A stretch of 64,000 bases of DNA from Lachnospiraceae bacterium KH1T2 (GTDB lineage Bacteria; Bacillota; Clostridia; Lachnospirales; Lachnospiraceae). The notes beneath the pieces are model-generated. The model saw only the letters and a program-made list of their open reading frames with translations. It did no database searches and was not told where the DNA came from. The stretch lies in contig FOSY01000001.1 of the NCBI GenBank assembly GCA_900114405.1, positions 425,278 to 489,277 on the forward strand. Direction: 5' to 3'. This document shows positions 44,540 through 54,149 of this stretch, piece after piece; positions within the stretch are counted from its first letter, which is position 1; each line of letters opens with the position of its first letter. Both the position numbers and the translations under genes were made by a program.

Positions 44540-45749
44540 GTTCTTCGGATTCTACGATCTCTTCAACAACTTCATCGACATCCTGCTCTTCAACCTCATC
44601 AGCATCCTGTACTGCTGAAGCATCATCTTCCTCTTCATCCATAAGGTAATCTTCCATACGGAATCCAGGAGCATCCTTAGCCTGAGTTTCAGACTTGATG
44701 TCGATCTTAAATCCGGTAAGTCTGGCTGCAAGACGTGCATTCTGACCTTCCTTACCGATAGCAAGTGAAAGCTGGTAATCAGGTACGACTACCTTTGCTG
44801 TTCTTGCATCACCATCAACGATTACTGATACTACCTTTGCCGGAGAAAGTGCATTTTCAATGAAAATTGCCGGATTCTCATCCCAGTCGATAACGTCGAT
44901 CTTCTCGCCGCCAAGCTCTTCTACGATAGCATTTACTCTTGAGCCGTTCATACCTACGCATGCACCAACTGCATCTACATCTGAATTGTTGCTCCAAACA
45001 GCCATCTTTGTTCTTGAACCTGCTTCACGCGAAATCTCTTTGATCTCAACTGTACCATCAGCAACTTCTGAAACTTCGTTCTCAAAAAGACGTCTTACAA
45101 GCTCAGGATGTGTACGGCTAACGAGGATCTTAGGTCCACGTGTTGTATTCTTGACTTCAAGAACATAAACCTTAACTCTCTCGCTTGCTCTGAGCTCCTC
45201 TGTCTTTATCTGTTCATTTTCTGAAAGAAGTGCATCAGCATGACCAAGGTTAATGCTGATATTTCTGCCCATGAATCTCTGTACTGTACCTGTAACAACA
45301 TCATGTTCTTTCTCGATAAACTCATTATAAACAGAGTTTCTTTCTTCTTCGCGAATCTTCTGAAGAATTACGTTCTTAGCATTCTGAGTAGCGATTCTTC
45401 CGAATTCTCTGCTGTTAAGGTCACACTTAACGATACTTCCTATAGAAGCAGCTGCATCATATTTTGCAGCCTCCTCAAGAAGAACTTCATTAAGAGGATC
45501 AGAAACTTCCTCAACAACTGTCTTCTCTGCATAGAGGTGATAATGGCAAGTATCACGGTCCATTACGCAGTGAATGTTATCTGCTTTGCCAAAATTATTT
45601 CTGCAAGCTGTCATAAGAGAATTCTCTATAGCATCGAGAAGTGTTTCTCTGCTTATTGATTTCTCCTTCTCAAGAAACTCGATAGCTTCAAGAAGTTCGT
45701 TTTTAGTCTCTATTTTTGAAGTCTTAGCTGACTTCTTTTTTGCTGGCAT
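44520..45749 (-). CDS. nusA: Transcription termination/antitermination factor NusA
   Basis: A 409-residue elongation factor: N-terminal RNA polymerase-binding domain (1-135), S1 (about 140-205), KH1 and KH2 (about 210-350; VGMNGSRVNAIVEELGGEKIDVI and AIGKEGQNARLAARLTG). It ends in a long acidic tail of about 50 residues. AAAGGAGATAC lies inside the end of rimP, and the rimP stop and nusA start overlap (TAATG). Confidence 0.96.
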   Translation of the reverse strand: MPAKKKSAKTSKIETKNELLEAIEFLEKEKSISRETLLDAIENSLMTACRNNFGKADNIHCVMDRDTCHYHLYAEKTVVEEVSDPLNEVLLEEAAKYDAAASIGSIVKCDLNSREFGRIATQNAKNVILQKIREEERNSVYNEFIEKEHDVVTGTVQRFMGRNISINLGHADALLSENEQIKTEELRASERVKVYVLEVKNTTRGPKILVSRTHPELVRRLFENEVSEVADGTVEIKEISREAGSRTKMAVWSNNSDVDAVGACVGMNGSRVNAIVEELGGEKIDVIDWDENPAIFIENALSPAKVVSVIVDGDARTAKVVVPDYQLSLAIGKEGQNARLAARLTGFKIDIKSETQAKDAPGFRMEDYLMDEEEDDASAVQDADEVEEQDVDEVVEEIVESEEHVSDEE

Positions 45750-46036
45750 TATTCTGTATCTCCTTTCACATCCGGCTCTTCCATAAATCCTGGAGAGCTG
45801 ATCTCCATTGTGTAAGCATCTTCGATATAATCTTCACGGTCGAGCAGCTTGCTAGCCCTGCGGCTCACAAGAACGCAGTCATCAATGGTGATTCCCTCTG
45901 GCTTATCAATATAAGCTCTCAAATAATAATTACCGTTTTCTTTAACATATTCCGTTCTGATAAGTTCAAAGCCATACTCATCTACGACCGGCTTAATGAG
46001 ATCTGCGAACTTATTTGCAATAGCAATATTATCCAC
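45749..46036 (-). CDS. rimP: RimP-like ribosome maturation factor, C-terminal domain missing
   Basis: RimP helps early 30S assembly. The visible protein is 95 residues: the N-terminal alpha/beta domain (NKFADLIKPVVDEYGFELIRTE..., YYLRAYIDKPEGITIDDCVLVSRR) up to the EISSPG motif that ends this domain. It then runs only 12 more residues to a stop. Typical RimP proteins (about 150 residues) continue with a C-terminal SH3-like domain. The start is GTG at 46034-46036 with GGAGG five bases upstream. The nusA ribosome binding site occupies the last codons, leaving no room for a lost domain. Confidence 0.8.
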   Translation of the reverse strand: MDNIAIANKFADLIKPVVDEYGFELIRTEYVKENGNYYLRAYIDKPEGITIDDCVLVSRRASKLLDREDYIEDAYTMEISSPGFMEEPDVKGDTE

Positions 46037-46064
46037 TCGTGCCTCCAAATATACTTTTTTGCAT

Positions 46065-46091
46065 AAAAAATGTGGACTCTTCCGAGCCCAC
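46065..46091 (-). promoter_or_regulatory. Attenuator hairpin in the rimP-nusA-infB leader
   Basis: In transcript order GTGGGCTC-GGAA-GAGTCCAC forms an 8-bp stem (one G-U pair; 46072-46091) followed by A and six Ts (46065-46070). It starts about 12 bases after the predicted transcription start and ends about 30 bases before the rimP GTG. The form is an intrinsic terminator; NusA-dependent autoregulation is a natural inference. Confidence 0.7.
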
Positions 46092-46109
46092 TTTAACGTT
46101 ACATAAGTT

Positions 46110-46138
46110 AATATAGCATCTATTAGCATTAACGTCAA
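46110..46138 (-). promoter_or_regulatory. Sigma-A promoter of the rimP-to-ribF operon
   Basis: TTGACG (46133-46138), 17-base spacer, TATATT (46110-46115) on the minus strand. Confidence 0.8.
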
Positions 46139-46232
46139 GTTTTAAAATACCGACAAAGTGGCTTATTTAGCGCATTCTTTCGTAATCTTGTAAAAAATTT
46201 TAAATTTTTTTCAATTTTTTCAAAAAAAATGC

Positions 46233-46261
46233 TTGCATTTTATCTTTTGTCGTAGTATAGT
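46233..46261 (+). promoter_or_regulatory. Sigma-A promoter of the tRNA-Glu cluster
   Basis: TTGCAT (46233-46238), 17-base spacer and TATAGT (46256-46261). The short leader has a TTGTCTG/CAGACAA stem (46267-46292) before the first tRNA. Confidence 0.75.
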
Positions 46262-46300
46262 ATCACTTGTCTGCGGCGAACAACACAGACAAAACAAAAT

Positions 46301-46372
46301 GGCTCGTTGGTCAAGCGGTTAAGACGTTGCCCTCTCACGGCAGAATCAGCGGTTCGATTCCGCTACGAGCTA
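46301..46372 (+). tRNA. tRNA-Glu (anticodon CTC), copy 1
   Basis: A 72-base cloverleaf: acceptor GGCTCGT/ACGAGCT with G1-T72 wobble, anticodon loop CTCTCAC (anticodon CTC, reads GAG), T arm GCGGTTCGATTCCGC. It differs from copies 2 and 3 by a T in place of C at the top of the anticodon stem, leaving a G-U pair. CCA is not encoded. Confidence 0.95.
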
Positions 46373-46417
46373 TTTGAATCTTAAATGATTCATAGCTAAT
46401 TAAATAAACATGATTAT

Positions 46418-46489
46418 GGCTCGTTGGTCAAGCGGTTAAGACGCTGCCCTCTCACGGCAGAATCAGCGGTTCGATTCCGCTACGAGCTA
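46418..46489 (+). tRNA. tRNA-Glu (anticodon CTC), copy 2
   Basis: Same 72-base cloverleaf as copy 1, with a fully paired anticodon stem (CTGCC/GGCAG). It lies 117 bases after copy 1, and the spacer after it resembles the spacer after copy 1. Confidence 0.95.
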
Positions 46490-46535
46490 CTTGAATCTTA
46501 AATGATTCACATACTAATTGAACACACATAATCAT

Positions 46536-46607
46536 GGCTCGTTGGTCAAGCGGTTAAGACGCTGCCCTCTCACGGCAGAATCAGCGGTTCGATTCCGCTA
46601 CGAGCTA
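46536..46607 (+). tRNA. tRNA-Glu (anticodon CTC), copy 3
   Basis: Identical to copy 2 in the mature part, 118 bases after it. A strong terminator follows directly. Confidence 0.95.
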
Positions 46608-46610
46608 CTT

Positions 46611-46640
46611 AAAACCGAAAGTGAAAACTTTCGGTTTTTT
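46611..46640 (+). terminator. Intrinsic terminator of the tRNA-Glu cluster
   Basis: A perfect 12-bp stem (46611-46622 with 46627-46638) has a GAAA loop and ends in a T run. Confidence 0.95.
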
Positions 46641-46709
46641 GTTATCTAAAATATCCTGGAGTTTATTCACTCACATTGACGATTTAAGAACAGTTCAGTT
46701 ACACTAATT

Positions 46710-46748
46710 AAGCCCTTCTCTATGTAACTCAGACATAAAGAAGGGCTT
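46710..46748 (-). terminator. Hairpin after polC
   Basis: AAGCCCTTCT pairs perfectly with AGAAGGGCTT (46710-46719 with 46739-46748), with a further ATGT/ACAT pairing inside. It lies 14 bases after the polC stop. The T tail on the minus strand is weak, so it may act as a terminator or an mRNA 3' end stabiliser. Confidence 0.6.
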
Positions 46749-46762
46749 TAAATATATTTTTC

Positions 46763-49700
46763 TTAAAGCATAAGATCAAATATCGACAACTGATTAGAAT
46801 CAGGGATGTTACCAAGCAATCCAAGATCTTTAAGTTTCTTTGCGACGTTTTCCGAACATCCTGTCCGCACACAAAAGTCATCCACCGACAAAAACGGTCC
46901 GTCATCTGCCGCAAGGGCAATCGCATTAGCCAATGCATCGGCAGCTTTTCCGCCAAGACCATCAACCGAAGACAACGGCGGCATTATAGTAGTGTCGCTT
47001 GCCTGCCTGAAGTACTTCGCATCCGCTTTATTTATATCTATCTTTTCAAATCCGAAACCTCTGGCATACATTTCCTGCACCAGACGCATATCTCTGATAG
47101 CATCAAGTTCTGTAGCAGTCATGCGGTTTTTACCAACTTCTTTCATCTTATCCTGAAGCACTTTGAGGTTTTCATCCAACCTTCCACGTCCCTGACACAT
47201 TGTTTCATAGTCTATCTTACTTGCTCGTATAGAAAAGAACGCCGAGTAGTAAGCCAATGGTTTATATACCTTAAACCACGCCACTCGCCACGCCATCATA
47301 ACATATGCCGCAGCATGAGCTTTAGGGAACATGTACTTGATCTTAAGACACGACTCTATATACCAGTCCGGTACATCATTTGCCAGCATAGCTTCCTTCA
47401 TTTCAGGCTTAAGACCTTTACCTTTTCGTACCGACTCCATCGTCTTAAACGATAGCGCCGGGTCCATGCCCTTTGCTATAAGATATATCATAATATCGTC
47501 TCGACAACAGATACATTCCGCCAGCTTCAACCCCTTCTCTTTGATAAGAAGTTCCGCATTACCCGCATAAACGTCAGTACCGTGTGAAAGTCCGGATATT
47601 CTGATAAGATCCGAAAAAGATACCGGCTGAGTATCCAAAAGCATCTGTATTGCAAAGTCAGTTCCATACTCAGGAATACCAAGTGTTCCCGTTTTACATC
47701 CGCCAATATCCTCTGGAGTTACGCCCAATGCATCTGTGCACGTAAATAACGACATGACCTTCTTATCATCCAAGGGAATCGCTATAGGGTCAACCCCTGT
47801 CGCATCCTGCAGAAACTTGATCATTGTAGGATCATCATGCCCGAGTATATCAAGCTTAAGCAGGTTATGGTCAATCGAATGATATTCAAAATGTGTCGTG
47901 ATGATCGGCGTGGTCATATCATTTGCCGGATGCTGGATTGGCGTAAATGAGTAAATCTCTTCTCCTCGCGGCATAACAACGATTCCGCCCGGATGCTGTC
48001 CTGTAGTTCTCAAAACGCCCTCGCAGCCGTGTGCAAGCCTCTCCATTTCCGCTCTTCGCTTATGGATTCCCTTTTCTTCACAATATTTCAAAACATATCC
48101 ATAAGCAGTTTTTTCTGCCATCGTACCGATAGTTCCGGCTCTAAAAGTCTGACCTGCCCCGAAAATTACTTCCGTATATTTATGAGCCTTAGACTGATAA
48201 TCACCCGAAAAGTTCAGATCGATATCCGGCTCTTTATCTCCCGAAAATCCAAGGAACGTTTCAAACGGTATATCAAAGCCCGTCTTTCCAAGCTTCTCTC
48301 CGCACCTCGGACATATCGCATCAGGCATGTCGCAGCCAGACATTCCGCGTCTTTGAAAGTCCTTCACAACTTCTGACTCAAAGTCATAGTAATGACACTT
48401 AGGGCAAAGATAGTGTGCCGGCAATGAATTAACCTCAGTTATACCAGCCATATTCGCAACGAAAGAAGAACCCACCGAACCTCGCGAACCAACAAGATAT
48501 CCATCCTCTACTGATTTCCAAACCAATTTCTGAGCGATAACATACATAACCGCATAGCCATTACCGATGATAGATTTAAGCTCAATCTCAAGTCGGTCTG
48601 AAACCTGATGCGGAAGGTCTTCACCATAAAGTTCTTTTGCCTTTTCGTAACATATATCTCTAAGTGTCTGATCAGAATTCTCGATCACAGGCGGTGCCTT
48701 ATCCGGTCGTACAGGTGTTATCTTATCTATCATATCTGCGATAAGGTTAGTATTAGTTATTACTACCTCCCTTGCTTTATCTTCGCCCAGATACATAAAT
48801 TCATCAAGCATCTCATCTGTCGTTCTAAGATATAATGGCGGCTGATCATCTGCATCCTCAAAACCTTTTCCCGCCATGACGATACGCCTGTACACTTCAT
48901 CCGCAGGATCAAGAAAATGAACATCACACGTAGCAACTACCGGCTTATTGAACTGTTCTCCAAGCGCCACTATCTTACGGTTGACATTTCTAAGATCTTC
49001 CTCTGATTCATAAACTGCCTCTTTCTTTCCGGCAGATTTCAGCAGGAATTCATTATTCCCTATAGGCTGAATCTCAAGATAATCATAGAAATTTACGATC
49101 CTTGCGATCTTATCTTCCGAGCTCGAACGCTCGATAGCCTGATATAATTCTCCTGCTTCACAGGCGCTTCCGACAATCAACCCTTCCCTGTACTTATTCA
49201 GCACACTCTTAGGGATTCTAGGTCTTCGCCTGTAATATGTAAGGTATGACATCGAAACAAGCCTATATAGATTAACTCTTCCGATTTCATTCTTAGCAAG
49301 AATGATGACATGATACATAGGCAGGTTCATTATCATCTCTGTCGTTATCTCATTTGCTGCCGCCATGTCTTCGAATGTTTCATATCCTGCTTCTCTGGCT
49401 CTTTCTTCAAGCTTTACAAATATCTGTGCAGTACACTCCGCATCATCTACAGCTCTGTGATGATTTTCAAGTGAAACATCAAGTTCCTTCGCAACCTGAT
49501 CCAGCTTAAAGTGTGCCATATTTCTCAGGAACATTCTTGCCATTTCAACCGTATCTACGACAAATTTATCAAAAGGGAGTCCCAGATCTCGCGCATTCTT
49601 TGCAATAAATGTAGTATCAAATTCAGCATTATGCGCTACAACATGCGCACCTTCGCAAAATTTCAAAAAGCCCGGAAGTACTTCCGCAACATTACCTGCA

Positions 49701-51304
49701 CCAGCAACCATCGAATCATTAATACCGGTAAGTTCCTCTATACGGAACGGAATCGGTATTTCAGGATTTATAAATTCATCATAGTGATCTACTATCTTCC
49801 CATCGCTAACTCTTACCGCTCCGATTTCGATTATCTTATCCTTCTCCGGCGAAAAACCTGTAGTCTCGATATCAAATACCACATAATCTTCATTAAAGCC
49901 ATGCGAATTTCTTCCATCAGGTGTTCCAATATCCCAGATTATACGACGCTGATCATCTACCAGATAACCTTCGACACCATATATTATCTTGAAATCAGGA
50001 TTGCTTAAATCCGAAAGTGTATGATTTGCCTCCGGGAACGCCAAAACATTTCCATGATCAGTTATAGCGATTGAATTCCAGCCCCAGCTGTCAGCTCTCT
50101 TTACTATAGTCTTTACATCAGAAAGTCCATCCATTTCACTCATTCTGGTGTGACAATGAAGCTCTACTCTCTTAACAGGCGCAACATCATTTCTTGGAAC
50201 TACAAAAGAGCCTATCTTTTTTATCATCCTTATTCCGCTAAGAACTATGTCATGTTCAAAGGAATCAAGATTCAAGAGTCCTTTAACTTTGACAAACTGG
50301 CCAGGCTTTCCTTTCTCAAGCCCCGCTGCCCCTATGGCTTCTCTGAACTCACCAAGGTCCTCATTTTTTATGAAAAGCTTCATAGTAATAGAGTCCGTGA
50401 AATCAGTTATATCGATAGAAATAACATTTCTTTCACCTCTTATGGGATGCTCTTCATATCCTATCAGCTGACCTCTTATCACAACGATACTATTTTCACC
50501 AACAAGCTCTTTTATAGGGATTGCCTCTTCATCAAAGTCCCTGCCGTATATAATATCAGGGTTATTTGCTTTCTTAGAAAATCCCTCTCTTCTCTCAAAG
50601 CTCTTTTTGCCAAAACTCTTCTTCTCGCTGCTTTTCTCAGCCGAGCCTTTCGCATTTTCGCCTTTCTTCGCGGTGTCTTTCTTTTCCTCAAGCTCTCCGA
50701 CATTTCCGGCAGCTTTCAGAGCAGCCTCGGTGATTGCAGCAATCTCATGCTGAACTCTTATCTCAGCCTCTATTGCCTCCTGCGACCTCTCCTCTTTCCT
50801 GTAGAAGATACGGATATTTGCCCTAAGACCACATCTTACATTCATCACATTAGTAAGATAATCTGCAAGTTTTTCTGACTCCTCTCTGGCTATTATCGTA
50901 TCCTGCAGTTCCATATTTACAATATTGTCATCCGAAAAGCCAAACTCTGCATGTCTGTATAGGTTATAAAGAATCGGAGATTCGCGTTTTAATTCTGACG
51001 CTATACTTTCGCTATATACATCCAATAAAGTCTGCGGCGTATATTGATCGGATAATTGAAATGACTCATGCAGCAAAAATCTGACATTTTTCTGCCTTGG
51101 AAAAAGCTGCTTAGCAAGCTCTGCCGCAACATGTCTTACCATTTTCTGACTTATAAGACGCTGACTTTGAATATAAACATGAAAAACATCTCTGTTTCTT
51201 GTTGTACTTATTTTTTTAACGCCAACAAGGGAGAAGAGCTTGTGCTCTTCCCCCTCAAGTTTCAATGTTGGAAATACTTCATAAAAAGGCTTTGTCAAGC
51301 TCAT
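46763..51304 (-). CDS. polC: DNA polymerase III alpha subunit, PolC type
   Basis: The main replicative polymerase of Firmicutes. The 1513-residue protein has an N-terminal domain and OB fold, a PHP domain (HCHTRMSEMDG at about 385), an embedded 3'-5' exonuclease (VFDIETTG...), a zinc-binding CPKC...CPRC pair, polymerase palm acidic residues in PDIDLNFSGDY, and a C-terminal helix-hairpin-helix region. Its start overlaps ispG by 26 bases, with AGGAG inside the ispG end, which indicates coupling. Confidence 0.98.
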   Translation of the reverse strand: MSLTKPFYEVFPTLKLEGEEHKLFSLVGVKKISTTRNRDVFHVYIQSQRLISQKMVRHVAAELAKQLFPRQKNVRFLLHESFQLSDQYTPQTLLDVYSESIASELKRESPILYNLYRHAEFGFSDDNIVNMELQDTIIAREESEKLADYLTNVMNVRCGLRANIRIFYRKEERSQEAIEAEIRVQHEIAAITEAALKAAGNVGELEEKKDTAKKGENAKGSAEKSSEKKSFGKKSFERREGFSKKANNPDIIYGRDFDEEAIPIKELVGENSIVVIRGQLIGYEEHPIRGERNVISIDITDFTDSITMKLFIKNEDLGEFREAIGAAGLEKGKPGQFVKVKGLLNLDSFEHDIVLSGIRMIKKIGSFVVPRNDVAPVKRVELHCHTRMSEMDGLSDVKTIVKRADSWGWNSIAITDHGNVLAFPEANHTLSDLSNPDFKIIYGVEGYLVDDQRRIIWDIGTPDGRNSHGFNEDYVVFDIETTGFSPEKDKIIEIGAVRVSDGKIVDHYDEFINPEIPIPFRIEELTGINDSMVAGAGNVAEVLPGFLKFCEGAHVVAHNAEFDTTFIAKNARDLGLPFDKFVVDTVEMARMFLRNMAHFKLDQVAKELDVSLENHHRAVDDAECTAQIFVKLEERAREAGYETFEDMAAANEITTEMIMNLPMYHVIILAKNEIGRVNLYRLVSMSYLTYYRRRPRIPKSVLNKYREGLIVGSACEAGELYQAIERSSSEDKIARIVNFYDYLEIQPIGNNEFLLKSAGKKEAVYESEEDLRNVNRKIVALGEQFNKPVVATCDVHFLDPADEVYRRIVMAGKGFEDADDQPPLYLRTTDEMLDEFMYLGEDKAREVVITNTNLIADMIDKITPVRPDKAPPVIENSDQTLRDICYEKAKELYGEDLPHQVSDRLEIELKSIIGNGYAVMYVIAQKLVWKSVEDGYLVGSRGSVGSSFVANMAGITEVNSLPAHYLCPKCHYYDFESEVVKDFQRRGMSGCDMPDAICPRCGEKLGKTGFDIPFETFLGFSGDKEPDIDLNFSGDYQSKAHKYTEVIFGAGQTFRAGTIGTMAEKTAYGYVLKYCEEKGIHKRRAEMERLAHGCEGVLRTTGQHPGGIVVMPRGEEIYSFTPIQHPANDMTTPIITTHFEYHSIDHNLLKLDILGHDDPTMIKFLQDATGVDPIAIPLDDKKVMSLFTCTDALGVTPEDIGGCKTGTLGIPEYGTDFAIQMLLDTQPVSFSDLIRISGLSHGTDVYAGNAELLIKEKGLKLAECICCRDDIMIYLIAKGMDPALSFKTMESVRKGKGLKPEMKEAMLANDVPDWYIESCLKIKYMFPKAHAAAYVMMAWRVAWFKVYKPLAYYSAFFSIRASKIDYETMCQGRGRLDENLKVLQDKMKEVGKNRMTATELDAIRDMRLVQEMYARGFGFEKIDINKADAKYFRQASDTTIMPPLSSVDGLGGKAADALANAIALAADDGPFLSVDDFCVRTGCSENVAKKLKDLGLLGNIPDSNQLSIFDLML

Positions 51305-52334
51305 CCTTTAATGCTCCTAAAAGTTCTGCTTCCGGAAGCTTTTTAACGATCTGTCCCTTCTTAAAAAGAAGTCCTACTCCATCGCCTCCGGCTACTCCAA
51401 AGTCAGCTTCGCTTGCTTCACCAGGGCCATTCACCGCGCATCCCATAACTGCAACCTTAGCATTTGCATCATATCTCTGCACAAGATTCTCAACCTGATT
51501 AGCAAGTTCGATAAGATTAATCCTTGTTCTTCCGCAAGTCGGGCAAGAAACAACTTCGATACCATTCTTTCTAAGTCCGAGCGTCCTGAGAATTATACGT
51601 CCACTCTTCACTTCCTCAACCGGATCACCAGTAAGAGAAACTCTAATGGTGTCACCGATTCCCTGATACAAAATAAGCCCAAGGCCGATTCCTGACTTTA
51701 TATTTCCTGAAATAAGTGTTCCTGCTTCAGTAATACCGACATGAAGCGGATATTTCGTCTTAGAAGCAATAAGCTCATATGCCTTAGTACACATAAGAAC
51801 ATCTGAAGACTTGATGCTTATAACGATATTGTCATAATCATGACGCTCTATCATCGCAGCCTTATCCAATGCACTTTCGACAAGTCCCTCAGCTGTAACT
51901 CCGCCATATTTTTCGATCAGCTCTTTCTCAAGCGAACCTGAGTTAACTCCAACTCTTATCGGAATTTCACGCTCTTTAGCAGCCTTTACTACAGCCGCAA
52001 TATTCTCTTCTCCTCCGATATTTCCAGGATTGATACGAATTTTATCTGCACCATTTTCTATAGCAGCAATCGCCATCTTATAGTCAAAGTGTATATCTGC
52101 TATAAGTGGGATATGTATCTGCTTTTTTATTTCTTTTAATGCCTCAGCACAAGCAAGCGTAGGGACTGTACAACGTATAAGTTCGCAGCCAGCCTCCTCA
52201 AGCCTTCTTATCTGCTCAACTGTTGCCTTTACATCATCTGTTCTGGTATTTGTCATTGACTGGATCAATATCGGATTTCCGCCTCCGATAACCCTGTCAC
52301 CTATTCTTACAACTTTAGTTTCATCTCTGTACAT
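51279..52334 (-). CDS. ispG: 4-hydroxy-3-methylbut-2-enyl diphosphate synthase
   Basis: Next-to-last step of the MEP isoprenoid pathway. The 351-residue protein has a TIM barrel plus an iron-sulfur domain, with cluster Cys residues in CPTCGR and MGCAVNGPGE. It follows the secreted-protein gene after 84 bases and overlaps polC. dxr of the same pathway lies in the neighbouring operon. Confidence 0.96.
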   Translation of the reverse strand: MYRDETKVVRIGDRVIGGGNPILIQSMTNTRTDDVKATVEQIRRLEEAGCELIRCTVPTLACAEALKEIKKQIHIPLIADIHFDYKMAIAAIENGADKIRINPGNIGGEENIAAVVKAAKEREIPIRVGVNSGSLEKELIEKYGGVTAEGLVESALDKAAMIERHDYDNIVISIKSSDVLMCTKAYELIASKTKYPLHVGITEAGTLISGNIKSGIGLGLILYQGIGDTIRVSLTGDPVEEVKSGRIILRTLGLRKNGIEVVSCPTCGRTRINLIELANQVENLVQRYDANAKVAVMGCAVNGPGEASEADFGVAGGDGVGLLFKKGQIVKKLPEAELLGALKDELDKAFL

Positions 52335-52418
52335 GATATTAAGTACCTCAATCCATAAACTTAAATATGATAAACTCTATCTATACTATCACCGTATAAG
52401 AATCAATGTCAAACCATC

Positions 52419-54149
52419 TTATTTTTTGTTCCTTATGATAAATTCTGCGGATGCTTTACTGCTGTTTCCGGCAGAATCTACAGCTTTCAAAGTCAATACA
52501 TAATGCCCGGGCTTATACACCATATGTCCATCATAAAGCTCATTATTTAGAAACATTTCTGTATTACATGCAGATATATCAGCACTTAGAAGCGAGATTG
52601 CACCGTCGAATTTAATATTTCTTAAATATTTCTTATCAAGCTTTTCCACTCCGGCCAGCTTAGGCACACTTCTGTCAATCACAAATGTTCTTGTAACAGA
52701 TGTTTTATTCTCATATTTATCCTCAGCCGTTGCCTTAACCATATACAGCCCTTCCTTCTTTGCTGTAAAGTTCCTTCCATCAACTATTTCTCTGCTCTCT
52801 GCACCATGCGCACCTTTGTAAAACACTTCATAGCTCACCTTATTATCCGCTGCTGTCAAAGCTCTCAACTCAACATTCTCTCTCGTACTCTCAAATGACC
52901 TCACGCCTTCAACATCTATTTGCGGCATTTCGGTCTGCTCCTTTTCCAGCAAAAAGCTTTTTTTCGTCATATTTCCTGCCTCGTCAGAAGCCTCTATTAC
53001 CAGCTCATGTTCTCCAAACGCAATCTGATCATCCATAATTTCTAATTTCACAGCAGATGACTGCTCCGAATGAATTCTTTTACCGTCAATCATCATTTTA
53101 ATTTCCTTCACCTTCAAAAATTCATCCTCTGCATTGACGTGAATAGCCATCCCACCGCTGTTTCCTTCATGTATCTCACAGTTTATCTCGGGTCCCGCGG
53201 CATCTATTATGATCTGTTTTCCAAGTTTAAACTCTTCCGACCTGTTGCCCGCTTTATCAACCGCGTATACCCCCAAAGTTTTTGCAGAATTTTCCATAAT
53301 CTTTAATTTGTCAGTTTCAAGCTCTCTGCCATTCTCTGTAACAAAACAATACCTTTCAACCCCTGAATGTTCATCCTTAGAGCTTGCCCTTATCACCAAA
53401 GGCTTTGAAGCTATTATGCTCTTCGATGTTTCATGTATTATCTCACCCTCGATCTTTATCTTCGGTGTATCCGGCGGCAGCGCATCGCAAATAATTTTGC
53501 CATTCAGAGGAAGTTCTGCATAAACTCTATTACCACGACTATCCTCACTCCACGCTTCAAACCTGTTTTCTCCCGCATTCAGTTTTAACCTCTCCTTCTT
53601 AAATATCTGATAAAGCTTCTCTCCATCTTTATCCGTTACCGACGCAAATGTCACACCATCTTTCGGTACAACCTCAATTTCAGGCTCTCTTTCACTCGTA
53701 TACATGAAGCCATCCTCTCCATGCACGTTTTTAACTAAAAGTTTTACTTCAGGTGCTTTGTTTCCACTTTTGAATCTTTTTCTGATCTTATATGGGAATT
53801 CTTCAGAAGGTGCATATGTACACTTATCTTTATCCAGCTTTAATATAGTTATATCAGCCCTATTTTCTGAAATCCTTAACATGTTAGAACTTATCGGTAC
53901 ATACTTTGCCTTCCCTCCAACTTCCTTGATCTTTGCATATAGATCTTTTTCAGCTCTGCTAAAGCTAAAATACATTCCACCATCAACCATCACAGTTCCA
54001 TCTGCTTCAGGCCGTATCTCATGCCCTGCCTCATCCTTTATCATCACGTTTTCCAAAGCATACACCGGCACTTTGCAAACACAAGTCGATATCACAAGTA
54101 AAGCGCTCATGAGAGCTAACTTGACTCCATTAATCTTTTCTTTCTGCAT
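52419..54149 (-). CDS. Secreted Ig-like-repeat protein of unknown function
   Basis: A 576-residue protein with an N-terminal signal peptide (about 1-31) and no membrane anchor or sortase motif. The body consists of bacterial Ig-like/Big-type beta domains, marked by repeated Asp-Ala-Gly-Asn-type turns (VYAVDKAGNRS, IEASDEAGNMT, LKAVDSAGNSS), usually in adhesins or cell-wall proteins. Its gene overlaps the upstream kinase gene by 20 bases. No homologue is recognised with certainty. Confidence 0.65.
   Translation of the reverse strand: MQKEKINGVKLALMSALLVISTCVCKVPVYALENVMIKDEAGHEIRPEADGTVMVDGGMYFSFSRAEKDLYAKIKEVGGKAKYVPISSNMLRISENRADITILKLDKDKCTYAPSEEFPYKIRKRFKSGNKAPEVKLLVKNVHGEDGFMYTSEREPEIEVVPKDGVTFASVTDKDGEKLYQIFKKERLKLNAGENRFEAWSEDSRGNRVYAELPLNGKIICDALPPDTPKIKIEGEIIHETSKSIIASKPLVIRASSKDEHSGVERYCFVTENGRELETDKLKIMENSAKTLGVYAVDKAGNRSEEFKLGKQIIIDAAGPEINCEIHEGNSGGMAIHVNAEDEFLKVKEIKMMIDGKRIHSEQSSAVKLEIMDDQIAFGEHELVIEASDEAGNMTKKSFLLEKEQTEMPQIDVEGVRSFESTRENVELRALTAADNKVSYEVFYKGAHGAESREIVDGRNFTAKKEGLYMVKATAEDKYENKTSVTRTFVIDRSVPKLAGVEKLDKKYLRNIKFDGAISLLSADISACNTEMFLNNELYDGHMVYKPGHYVLTLKAVDSAGNSSKASAEFIIRNKK

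Noticed and set aside
46301..46607. Regular direct repeats resembling a CRISPR array
   Set aside because: The repeats are complete tRNA-Glu genes and the spacers are related to each other.
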